Positions 1 through 5,898 of a stretch of DNA of 7,025 bases are shown here, piece by piece. The notes beneath the pieces are model-generated. The model worked only from the letters and a program-made list of their open reading frames with translations. It was not told the origin of the DNA and made no database searches. How positions within the stretch are numbered: position 1 is the first letter of the stretch; every line of letters starts with the position of its first letter. The position numbers were made by a program, and so were the translations under genes. The DNA comes from Bacteroidales bacterium (lineage in GTDB: Bacteria; Bacteroidota; Bacteroidia; Bacteroidales; VadinHA17). The stretch lies in contig JALOMK010000117.1 of assembly GCA_025455505.1 (NCBI GenBank), forward strand, positions 1 through 7,025. The letters are read 5' to 3'.

Positions 1-508
1 ATCCAAGGTAGAAGATCTCATTGTATGTGAATTTGCCTGCATTTACAAGGGCCAGTCCGTAAAATACAAGCAGTGAGGGTATCACGAACTCAAAGTCTTT
101 GCTAAAAACAAGCAGTCCCGCAAAAAGGGCGCCGCTTGCAAGCGGTATGAGAAGGCTGGTGTAAAGCCGCTTTGAAACCGGGGTCCACAGACTCTTGCCT
201 TCTCTTTTCCCTTTCCTGAATGAAAAGAAAACTGCTGCCACAAGCGAAAGAAGGAGGACTGCTGCGGCTATAAGTGAAAGGTGCCATAATAAAGTTCCGG
301 CCTGCTGTGAAGTGATGCCTGCGAAATATTCAGGATAGCTGAGGCTGTCCTTGCCGAATACAAAAAAATGTGCCAGCAACCCGCCGGCAATTGCCAGAAG
401 TCCGGGTACAATTCCGGATAATCCACTCAGTGAGAGAAACCTTGTGGATTCTTCCATCATTTTCCTTATCAGTTTAAGTTCTTCTTCCGACGTAGGATTC
501 TGCTTCAT
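1..508 (-). CDS. Four-helix membrane protein, 3' end beyond the window
   Basis: An open frame runs on the minus strand from the ATG at 508 to the left edge without a stop, giving the first 169 residues. The first ~25 residues are charged and acidic (begins MKQNPTSEEELKLIRKMMEE) and likely cytoplasmic. Four hydrophobic stretches follow at roughly 32-51, 76-97, 118-134 and 142-158, with a basic cytoplasmic-looking segment (FRKGKREGK) at 97-105 between helices 2 and 3. It resembles uncharacterised four-helix membrane proteins of Bacteroidota that, from memory, are often encoded just upstream of a small winged-helix regulator. No such regulator is visible because the gene's end lies outside the window. 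The start is favoured because a palindromic site and a promoter-like element sit directly in front of it. No catalytic motif is visible, so no function is assigned. Confidence 0.8.
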   Translation of the reverse strand, partial: MKQNPTSEEELKLIRKMMEESTRFLSLSGLSGIVPGLLAIAGGLLAHFFVFGKDSLSYPEYFAGITSQQAGTLLWHLSLIAAAVLLLSLVAAVFFSFRKGKREGKSLWTPVSKRLYTSLLIPLASGALFAGLLVFSKDFEFVIPSLLVFYGLALVNAGKFTYNEIFYLG

Positions 509-515
509 GTTAAAG

Positions 516-534
516 TACTTTGAAATGCAAAGTA
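516..534. promoter_or_regulatory. Palindromic operator-like site over the promoter of the leftmost gene
   Basis: TACTTTG (516-522) and CAAAGTA (528-534) form a perfect 7-bp inverted repeat around a 5-base spacer. The overlapping AAAGTACTTT (512-521) is itself a perfect 10-bp palindrome, so three copies of the same half-site are packed here. On the minus strand, TTACTTTG (535-528) fits the Bacteroidota -7 box with one mismatch, and a TTG (558-556) lies 20 bases upstream, in the position of the -33 element. The repeat ends 7 bases before the ATG at 508. A protein bound here would cover the -7 box and the transcript start, so this is probably a repressor site. The regulator is not identified. 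Confidence 0.5.
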
Positions 535-799
535 AAATAAATATTTCGTAAAATGCAAGTTTAATTTGTACGGTTTTGTTATTAAGGCCCTGATTTGACT
601 TAATTGTATTGTTAATCTCAGGATTTGTTTTTAAGTACGTTATTGTCTTCATTGTTTTTCAAAATCCTGAATTGCTTGAATTACAATTAGGGATGCGCGG
701 AATTGTTACTGGTGTACGGATTTGTCTTTATCTGGTTTTCAAATCCAATGATTTTTTGAATGATTGTTTATCCGGCCGGAATTGTTTTGAGTGCCGCTA

Positions 800-830
800 T
801 TGTTATTCTGTACTTATTTTGTAATCTTTG
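800..830 (+). promoter_or_regulatory. Possible promoter for the phosphatase gene
   Basis: A TTG at 800-802 is followed after 19 bases by TAATCTTTG (822-830). This resembles the Bacteroidota pattern of a -33 TTG/TTTG and a -7 TAnnTTTG, with one extra base inside the -7 box. A transcript starting near 836 would have a leader of about 36 bases before the ATG at 872. The match is imperfect in T-rich DNA, so it is only a candidate. Confidence 0.3.
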
Positions 831-871
831 CTGCGGAAGCGGACCCCTGAATCATATTCACTATTTAGCTC

Positions 872-1969
872 ATGAGACTATTTTTAAACGGCTTCATGAT
901 TGTAATTCTGCTGACTGCAAGTTCATTTGCAGCAATGTGGCAGGGCCATAACGGGTCTGAGGGAGTAGACGACGGTCCTTATCTATTCAAGGCTGGATCG
1001 AAATTCAGGGCGAAATGGATCGAGAATGGCTCGTTCAGGCAAAAGAAGATCGACAATGAAAACTATCCAGTTTTCAGGGAAAAGTTCGGACTGCTATGCG
1101 ATTACAGTGACCTGGAGGGCGTTTTTTCACAGAAGCCTGATTTTGAGCCTGTTTACAGCGACGTGGACAGTATCGTGATAATAAGCGATATACACGGTCG
1201 CTTCAATTTTTATATAGACATTCTCAGTGCACACGGAATAATTGACGAGGACCTTAACTGGAAATTCGGCAATGGACGACTTGTTGTACTTGGTGACGTA
1301 TTCGACAGGGGCGATATGGTGACGGACGTCCTCTGGCATCTCTTCGGGCTTGAAAGGCAGGCCGAGAAGGCAGGAGGCAGGGTTCACCTTCTGCTGGGAA
1401 ATCATGAGATTCTCCTTTTTGCAGGCGTGCACTCCTACAATCATCCGAAATATGCGACTGTTGAGGATCTTTCATTTACAGATTACTCCGGTCTATATTC
1501 TGAGCTCTCTGTAATTGGAGCCTGGCTGAGGACCAAGCCGGTAATAATGAATATAAACGATATCTTGTTTGTTCATGGAGGAATTTCGATCGAGACTGTA
1601 AGGAGAGACCTGAATATAGAATCGATCAACAGGAAATTTCACAACATGGTCATGGGGCTTGAGGTCAGCACTGAAGCTGAACTGGAAGAGCGGAAGTTCC
1701 TGAATAACGAGCTGGGTCCTGTCTGGTACAGGGGGTATTTCAACGATGCACAGTACTGTGAGATTAAGATGGATTCAATAATGGGTCATTTTGCTGTAAA
1801 TCATATTGTTGTAGGGCATACACAGTGTGAGGAAATAGCCTCACTTTTCGGCGACAGGGTATTAGGTATCGACACCAGCGTTGAGGACGAGCACCCCGGT
1901 GAGATACTTCTATATAAAAACGGGGTTTTTTACAGGTGCCTGTACTCGGGCGAGAGAATAAAGATTTGA
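872..1969 (+). CDS. Exported PPP-superfamily metallophosphatase, Shewanella-like (Shelph) type
   Basis: This 365-residue protein is a calcineurin-like two-metal phosphoesterase. The motif series is that of PPP protein phosphatases: SDIHG at 105-109, GDVFDRG at 141-147, GNHE at 176-179, HGG at 235-237 and VVGHT at 313-317. Predicted metal ligands are D106, H108, D142, N177, H235 and H316, with H178 as general acid. The first motif has Ser where classical enzymes have Gly. Order and spacing fit the Shewanella-like bacterial phosphatases better than diadenosine-tetraphosphatases. Residues 1-21 form a hydrophobic leader ending in SFAA, a plausible Sec signal peptide, so the enzyme probably acts in the periplasm or at the envelope. 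The substrate is unknown; Shelphs are usually linked to phosphoprotein, including phosphotyrosine, dephosphorylation. The ATG at 872 is chosen because it supplies the whole signal peptide. A carrier gene follows 47 bases later on the same strand and may be co-transcribed. Confidence 0.88.
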   Translation: MRLFLNGFMIVILLTASSFAAMWQGHNGSEGVDDGPYLFKAGSKFRAKWIENGSFRQKKIDNENYPVFREKFGLLCDYSDLEGVFSQKPDFEPVYSDVDSIVIISDIHGRFNFYIDILSAHGIIDEDLNWKFGNGRLVVLGDVFDRGDMVTDVLWHLFGLERQAEKAGGRVHLLLGNHEILLFAGVHSYNHPKYATVEDLSFTDYSGLYSELSVIGAWLRTKPVIMNINDILFVHGGISIETVRRDLNIESINRKFHNMVMGLEVSTEAELEERKFLNNELGPVWYRGYFNDAQYCEIKMDSIMGHFAVNHIVVGHTQCEEIASLFGDRVLGIDTSVEDEHPGEILLYKNGVFYRCLYSGERIKI

Positions 1970-2016
1970 AAGTCCTCAAAAGTCCTTAAATTTAGACATT
2001 CAACAAACCAGGTTTT

Positions 2017-2925
2017 ATGGAATTTGCATCATATTCCTTTATCGATATTCTGCTAAGTCTTATCCTGGCCCTCATTATGATGGGAGTGGGGCTGTCACTC
2101 ACACCATCGAACTTCAGGGATATCTTTTTATACCCAAAGCCGCTTGTAATCGGTCTGACATCCCAGATAATAATACTTCCCCTCATAGCCTTTGGCATCA
2201 CGCTGTTTGCCGACATGCCTGATGCCTTCAAGGTCGGACTTATTATTCTCGCCGCCTGTCCCGGCGGCACAACATCCGGGATCCTGACCTACCTTTTCAG
2301 GGGAAATGTCGCTCTGTCTATAATTTTCACCTCAATCAACAGCATAATCACTTTGTTTTCAATCCCGTTCATCGTCAACCTGGGACTTCTTTATTTCTAT
2401 GGAAGGTCTGCTGAGATACATCTTTCATATCTCGAGACAATAATCCAGATCTTTTCAATAACAATAATTCCCGCGTTTATAGGGGTGTTTATCAGGAAGC
2501 TCTGGCCGGTGTTTGCAGAAAAGTCACGCAGACCAATCAAGTACTTCCTAGTTGCAGCTCTGGCAGTGATTTTCACTATCTATTTTTTTGCAGGCAGCTC
2601 CTCGGGAGGAACAGGAATAAGCGGAGCAGAAATACTGAATATTTTGCCTTATGCCTTGCTTCTTAACGTGCTATGCACGCTCTGGGGATTCTTCCTCGGG
2701 AAATTCACGGGGCTTGGTACCAGGAATTCATACACAATCGGCATCGAGGCTTCGGTTCACAATACAACGCTTGCTTTTCTTGTGGCAGGCACGCTGCTGA
2801 ATGACCAGCAAATGGTAAAGCCTGCTCTTATTTATGCAATGTTTTCCTTCTGGACCGCCATGATCTACAGCTATTTTGTCAAGAGGGCCAGTGGTGTCCG
2901 TATGGCAGAAGAATTCAATTCATAG
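2017..2925 (+). CDS. Bile acid:sodium symporter (BASS) family transporter
   Basis: This 302-residue, very hydrophobic protein has about nine or ten membrane segments and the BASS/SBF signature CPGGTTS at 81-87, the first crossover region of the fold. The family couples Na+ entry to uptake of organic anions such as bile acids, pantoate or keto-acids; the substrate cannot be read from sequence. Aligned by eye to the Neisseria ASBT structure, sodium-site residues Q50, S87, S101, T105 and E244 are kept. The Asn after CPGGxxS is Gly (G88), and the ExGxQN motif reads E-A-S-V-H-N (244-249), so the Gln is His (H248). The ATG at 2017 has no clear ribosome binding site but is the first in frame and precedes the first helix. 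It lies 47 bases after the phosphatase gene, possibly in one operon. The C-terminus is a short charged tail. Confidence 0.9.
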   Translation: MEFASYSFIDILLSLILALIMMGVGLSLTPSNFRDIFLYPKPLVIGLTSQIIILPLIAFGITLFADMPDAFKVGLIILAACPGGTTSGILTYLFRGNVALSIIFTSINSIITLFSIPFIVNLGLLYFYGRSAEIHLSYLETIIQIFSITIIPAFIGVFIRKLWPVFAEKSRRPIKYFLVAALAVIFTIYFFAGSSSGGTGISGAEILNILPYALLLNVLCTLWGFFLGKFTGLGTRNSYTIGIEASVHNTTLAFLVAGTLLNDQQMVKPALIYAMFSFWTAMIYSYFVKRASGVRMAEEFNS

Positions 2926-2963
2926 GCCGGGATAAACCGTTCCAGAGCCTTGATTTTCCCGGC
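2926..2963. terminator. Weak hairpin between convergent genes
   Basis: GCCGGGA (2926-2932) and TCCCGGC (2957-2963) are perfect 7-base complements separated by 24 bases, placed in the 60-base gap between the ends of the carrier gene and the facing VOC gene. A bidirectional terminator is expected at this kind of spot. The loop is long and there is no clean T-run on either side, so support is limited. Confidence 0.3.
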
Positions 2964-2985
2964 GGGAGCAGTGTAAGCTTCCTGG

Positions 2986-3423
2986 TCAGACCTTATTTTC
3001 GCAGGCAAACATCCACTGAACACCGTACTTGTCCCTGCAGCTGCCGTAGTAATCGCCCCAGAACATGTCCTGCAGTTCCTGTTCCACAAAGCCTCCTTCA
3101 GAAAGGAGTTTAAACAGGCGTTCGGTTTCCTTTCTTGTATCAGGCGAAAGCATAATATAAACATTATTGCCTTCGTGAACCCTGAAGCCCATTGATTCGG
3201 GGGCATCGCTGCCCATAAGCTTGTGTCCTCCAAGTATAGGAAGGGTAACATGCATAATGAGATTCAAATCCGGTTCCGGCATAGGAGGCATTGCGTCATC
3301 CTTTGGCATATCGCGGAAACGCATGAAACCGCCTTCAAAATCACCACCGAACACTGATTTGTAGAAGTTGAACGCTTCTTCCGTTTTGTCACGGAAATTC
3401 AGATAGGAACTTACCCATGCCAT
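2986..3423 (-). CDS. PhnB-like VOC-superfamily protein
   Basis: This 145-residue protein belongs to the vicinal oxygen chelate (glyoxalase/bleomycin-resistance/dioxygenase) fold, in the PhnB/YjdN-like branch formerly labelled 3-demethylubiquinone methyltransferase-like. Visible family marks are YLNFRDKTEEAFNFYKSVFGG (7-27, beginning of the first beta-alpha module), MHVTLPILGGHKLMGSD (57-73), the ETERLFKLLSEGG helix (99-111), and the C-terminal FWGDYYGSCRDKYGVQWMF (121-139). The length is normal for a complete single-domain member. These are small soluble cytoplasmic proteins with no established reaction, and the old methyltransferase name should not be trusted. The ATG at 3423 begins the conserved N-terminus. 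It stands alone, converging with the carrier gene and separated from the upstream sensor gene by a strong hairpin. Confidence 0.9.
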   Translation of the reverse strand: MAWVSSYLNFRDKTEEAFNFYKSVFGGDFEGGFMRFRDMPKDDAMPPMPEPDLNLIMHVTLPILGGHKLMGSDAPESMGFRVHEGNNVYIMLSPDTRKETERLFKLLSEGGFVEQELQDMFWGDYYGSCRDKYGVQWMFACENKV

Positions 3424-3492
3424 AGTTATGATATTTAATTAATTATGTGCATACCCAAAAGTTGTCGGGACCAGGCTGCCTGAATATGTAAC

Positions 3493-3527
3493 AATCCGGG
3501 TCAGGCAATTTTGCCTGCACCCGGATT
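3493..3527 (-). terminator. Strong hairpin after the stand-alone sensor gene
   Basis: AATCCGGGT (3493-3501) pairs with ACCCGGATT (3519-3527), and inside it CAGGCAA (3502-3508) pairs with TTGCCTG (3511-3517). Only one base (3518) is bulged, so 16 base pairs form an almost perfect stem. It sits in the 169-base gap between the end of the sensor paralogue (3593) and the start of the VOC gene (3423), both on the minus strand, where a terminator is expected. Neither flank has a T-run, so it may act as a factor-dependent stop or an mRNA-stabilising end. Nothing else recognisable lies in this gap. Confidence 0.5.
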
Positions 3528-3592
3528 ATTAACAATCTGGCATGGTCATATGTTCAGGAAGGGATCAGAAATCCCGGAGCCATAGAGATCGC

Positions 3593-3970
3593 CTATTGTT
3601 TTGTTGCAACTGAGCTGTTCCTGAATATGACTGCCAGGAGTATCAGCTGCAGGTGGGGTGCAACCGAGCTAATTACCTGGACCGAACCGATCTGCATTGC
3701 GGGCCATGCAAAAACAAGGAGGAGGATCAGCAGCACTGCCGACAAAGCGGCCAGGTTGCCCTTGCTTTTCCTGGCCCGGGGTACAGCCAGGAAAGTGGTG
3801 TAGAAGAATATCAGACCCATTGTGAGCTCCAGTAAGATTACCCATGCAAAGCTCTGGCCGAAAGGAGCGTCGGGTTTTGCCTCGAGGAATAGCCTGGCCT
3901 GCGAAAATACCTGCAGTGTGAAGAGTATCCAGAAGAGGATGTGAGCTGAGATTTCTGTTGACTTTTTCAT
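3593..3970 (-). CDS. Stand-alone four-helix sensor domain, paralogue of the neighbouring histidine kinase
   Basis: This 125-residue membrane protein aligns without gaps to residues 1-125 of the kinase encoded upstream, with 64 identical residues by hand count. The best-kept blocks are the start (MKKSxEISAH), AKPDAPF at 31-37, MGLIFFYxTF at 51-60, and PHL with the following helix at 105-117. Four helices are expected near 10-29, 41-62, 72-91 and 98-117. The protein ends eight residues after the last helix (tail NSSVATKQ), where the kinase continues into its coiled coil and catalytic domain. No dimerisation, phospho-acceptor or ATP-binding part exists here, and none can be read in the 169 bases downstream. 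The gene lies 101 bases after the response regulator on the same strand, with a terminator-like hairpin between them. It may be a modulator or decoy of the kinase, a receptor subunit, or a decaying duplicate. The intact frame and conserved motifs argue for use. Confidence 0.85.
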   Translation of the reverse strand: MKKSTEISAHILFWILFTLQVFSQARLFLEAKPDAPFGQSFAWVILLELTMGLIFFYTTFLAVPRARKSKGNLAALSAVLLILLLVFAWPAMQIGSVQVISSVAPHLQLILLAVIFRNSSVATKQ

Positions 3971-4017
3971 GACAATAACTTATTAAGTAAGACATGATAC
4001 AAAAGTCATTTTAAAAG

Positions 4018-4053
4018 TTGCCGGGGACAAAAAAAATCTGCCAACACCGGCAA
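4018..4053 (-). terminator. Candidate terminator or attenuator after the response regulator gene
   Basis: TTGCCGG (4018-4024) and CCGGCAA (4047-4053) are perfect complements around a 22-base loop that contains an A-run (a U-run in the minus-strand RNA). On the minus strand the stem is followed by CTTTTAAAATGACTTTTG, a moderately T-rich stretch. The position, 18 bases after the regulator stop, fits a terminator. If it works, the sensor paralogue is transcribed less than the kinase and regulator, or from its own promoter. Confidence 0.4.
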
Positions 4054-4071
4054 TCCTCCTGCGAAAAAATT

Positions 4072-4764
4072 TCAGATCCGCCTGTAGAACTCTTCCTTGT
4101 ATGATTCACCGATGGGAATATGCGCACTTCCGACCCTTATCCTGTCATGTTCAATGCTCGTGATTCCTGACAAGGCTACAAGATAAGATTTATGGCATCT
4201 TACAAGCCTGCCTGAAAGAAGCCTTTCCAGTTCTGTCATGGAATGACTGGCAATTATCTTTTCATGCTTTGTTATAATGCACTGGTAGTCTCGCATTCCC
4301 TCCACATAGAGTATGTCATCAACAAAGATCTTAACCAGTTTGTAACCCGATTTTATAAAAATATATCCCGCAGGGGGCTGGCTGGTCATGACTTCTCCCT
4401 GTTGCCACTGAAGGTATTCAAGAGCCTTTGTGACGGCAAGGCTGAATCTATCGAATGTATATGGTTTAAGAAGGAAGTCGGTGACTGACAGATCGAAACC
4501 CTTCAGGGCATATTCACCATAAGCGGTTGTAAGTATCACCTGAGGTTTTACAATCATTTTCTCGAGCATTTCAATTCCGCTCATCCTGTCCATCTGGATA
4601 TCAAGGAAAATGAGCTGGACAGGATTGTTTCTTATGAATGCGAGCGCATCCTCTGCATTCCTGAAAACAGCATTCAGCCTGAGTGCCGGGATCTGTTCCA
4701 CGAACGACCTGATTTTCTCAAGGGCCAGGGCTTCGTCGTCGACGGCAATGCACTTAATTATCAT
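4072..4764 (-). CDS. LytTR-family response regulator
   Basis: This 230-residue protein is a two-component response regulator. Residues 1-118 form a receiver domain with the acidic pair D9-D10, phospho-acceptor D55 (in FLDIQM), T79/T80 and K100 in LLKPY. Residues 134-230 form a LytTR DNA-binding domain, recognisable by the FIKSG start, ILYVEGMRDY at 151-160 and the VRCHKSYLV segment at 188-196. It is expected to be phosphorylated by the kinase encoded just upstream and to bind promoter DNA in the cytoplasm. Its ATG at 4764 lies inside the kinase gene, overlapping its end by 11 bases in another frame, so the two are translationally coupled. All key residues are present. The target genes are not visible; LytTR regulators often act on nearby genes, so this locus and the divergent DUF1295 gene are the first candidates. 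Confidence 0.95.
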   Translation of the reverse strand: MIIKCIAVDDEALALEKIRSFVEQIPALRLNAVFRNAEDALAFIRNNPVQLIFLDIQMDRMSGIEMLEKMIVKPQVILTTAYGEYALKGFDLSVTDFLLKPYTFDRFSLAVTKALEYLQWQQGEVMTSQPPAGYIFIKSGYKLVKIFVDDILYVEGMRDYQCIITKHEKIIASHSMTELERLLSGRLVRCHKSYLVALSGITSIEHDRIRVGSAHIPIGESYKEEFYRRI

Positions 4765-5746
4765 TCAGCGCTATTGTTAGTTCAACATAATATTTCCCGC
4801 CCGATGTATCAACCTTCATGTCGTATTTGCCCGGATACAGGAGTTCCAGTCGCCGGCCTACAAGGTTCAGCCCGATTCCGCTGCCCTTGCCTTCAGGCTT
4901 CCTGGCTCCGGCATCGAATTCATTTCTCACAGCGAAGCTGATCCTTTTGTTTTCTATTTCGATTGTCACCCCGATAATATGACTTCCCTCCGCTCTGGCA
5001 GCATGTTTGCTGGCATTCTCGATAAGCGGGATAAAGAGCATCGGGGCAATAGTCAGGTTCCCGGGATCACCTCTGAGGTTAAATTCAAGATAATCGCCGC
5101 TTACCGCTCTCAGGCGTATAAGCTCGATGTAGTCTTCTATATGGCTTAGCTCGCTTGACAGGGGAATTTTTTCGTCCCTCGCATCGTAAATCATGTACCT
5201 CAGCATGCTTCCCAGCCTTGAGATGCAGATGGAGGCCCTGGATGGATCGCGGCTGATCAGATAATCAATGTTGTTTAACGTATTGAACAGGAAATGAGGA
5301 CTTATCTGCATTTTAAGGAGAGCCAGCTCGCTTCTCGTGTTTTCGAGCAGCAATTCCTGTTTCTCCTTTTCCAGCTTGATGGAGTCAGAAAGCTTACGGA
5401 ATACGATTGCCAGGAAAATCACTATCAGGTGGGGGATAAGTGAACTGAGTACCTGTAGCATGCCATGACTGAACGCGGGCAGGGCAAAGAATATAAGGAG
5501 CAGCACCAGTACCGTAACAAGGATAAGCATATTCCTCGAGCTTTTCAAAGCCGGTCTGTATCCGAAAAATGTGATATAGAAAAAGATTAGTCCCATCACA
5601 AGCTCCAGGAATATTACATAGCCGAAGTGTCCACTGAACGGAGCGTCGGGTTTTGCCTGGAGATAGATACTGCTGAGCATGTAGGTCATTGCAACAAACA
5701 GCAACCAGAAAATCAAGTGGGCTGAGATCTCAAGCGACTTTTTCAT
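4754..5746 (-). CDS. LytS-like membrane sensor histidine kinase
   Basis: This 330-residue protein has four predicted membrane helices (about 10-29, 41-63, 72-91, 98-117), with AKPDAPF at 31-37 in the short loop between helices 1 and 2, probably outside the membrane. A basic, acidic-rich coiled-coil linker spans about 117-142. The His_kinase domain follows, with phospho-acceptor H151 in QISPHFLFN (147-155). The ATPase domain has the N-box PLIENASKH (240-248) and the G-box GSGIG (288-292), followed by LNLVGRRLELLYPG. Length and order are normal for Bacteroidota kinases that pair with LytTR regulators, and it overlaps such a regulator gene by 11 bases. The signal is unknown. The ATG at 5746 is firmly supported because the first ten residues match those of the stand-alone sensor paralogue encoded downstream. 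All catalytic residues are intact. Confidence 0.95.
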   Translation of the reverse strand: MKKSLEISAHLIFWLLFVAMTYMLSSIYLQAKPDAPFSGHFGYVIFLELVMGLIFFYITFFGYRPALKSSRNMLILVTVLVLLLIFFALPAFSHGMLQVLSSLIPHLIVIFLAIVFRKLSDSIKLEKEKQELLLENTRSELALLKMQISPHFLFNTLNNIDYLISRDPSRASICISRLGSMLRYMIYDARDEKIPLSSELSHIEDYIELIRLRAVSGDYLEFNLRGDPGNLTIAPMLFIPLIENASKHAARAEGSHIIGVTIEIENKRISFAVRNEFDAGARKPEGKGSGIGLNLVGRRLELLYPGKYDMKVDTSGGKYYVELTIALNDN

Positions 5747-5751
5747 GGAAG

Positions 5752-5759
5752 CAAAATTA
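5752..5759 (-). promoter_or_regulatory. Possible -7 box for the kinase operon
   Basis: On the minus strand TAATTTTG matches the Bacteroidota -7 consensus TAnnTTTG exactly and ends 5 bases before the kinase ATG at 5746. No convincing -33 TTG lies 19-21 bases upstream. If used, transcription would begin almost at the start codon, giving a leaderless or nearly leaderless mRNA, which is unusual enough to keep confidence low. Confidence 0.25.
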
Positions 5760-5872
5760 GACCTTATTAAACCCCGAATATAGGACGGCAGGAGATTTGT
5801 TCAAATTATTTTCTGCGAAACACCTGTAATCGTCGACGAAAATATCATGCAGGGAGCTTTTCAAAATAAATT

Positions 5873-5880
5873 TATCTTTG
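5873..5880 (+). promoter_or_regulatory. Possible -7 box for the DUF1295 gene
   Basis: TATCTTTG fits the Bacteroidota -7 consensus TAnnTTTG exactly, but no -33 TTG is seen at the usual distance. A start of transcription near 5886 would leave about 13 bases before the ATG at 5899. It would place the alternative TTG start at 5878 inside the promoter, which supports ATG 5899. In the same 152-base divergent gap, TCGTCGACGA (5830-5839) is a perfect 10-bp palindrome; no LytTR-type direct repeat is obvious. Confidence 0.3.
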
Positions 5881-5898
5881 GCAGGAATTTTTGAAAGT

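Larger units (their letters stand above)
509..871. other. Intergenic region between divergent genes, T-rich
   Basis: This 363-base gap separates the leftward membrane-protein gene from the rightward phosphatase gene and should hold both promoters. The plus strand is strikingly T-rich from about 600 to 830. A short word, GGA(A/T)TTGT, recurs at 621, 699, 718 and 778, and TCCGGCCGGA (771-780) is a perfect 10-bp palindrome. Short open frames here (for example 609-824 and 760-951) give low-complexity hydrophobic peptides with no family resemblance, and the second overlaps the phosphatase start, so I do not call them genes. No tRNA or convincing structured RNA is visible. Confidence 0.6.

Noticed and set aside
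609..951. Small plus-strand open frames at 609-824 and 760-951
   Set aside because: They encode biased hydrophobic peptides with no family resemblance in T-rich DNA, and the second overlaps the phosphatase signal peptide in another frame.
1969..1986. Tandem AAAGTCCT copies after the phosphatase stop
   Set aside because: There are only two 8-base copies ten bases apart, one touching the stop codon, and no associated signal, so chance is likely.
2871..3251. Minus-strand open frame across the end of the carrier gene and the VOC gene
   Set aside because: It is a shadow in another frame of two clearly recognised genes and shows no domain of its own.
3424..3592. Possible remnant of a kinase catalytic domain after the short sensor gene
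   Set aside because: Frames checked by eye give only a few residues before stops. One reads Gly-Ser-Gly-Ile as in a G-box, but its surroundings do not match the kinase and the gap is far too short for the missing ~200 residues.
3669..3995. Alternative minus-strand frame over the stand-alone sensor gene
   Set aside because: It shows no resemblance to any family, while the chosen frame matches the kinase membrane domain along its full length.
5878..5898. TTG start adding seven residues to the DUF1295 protein
   Set aside because: The TTG lies within a -7-like promoter box and the extra residues are not part of the recognised family; ATG 5899 is preferred.
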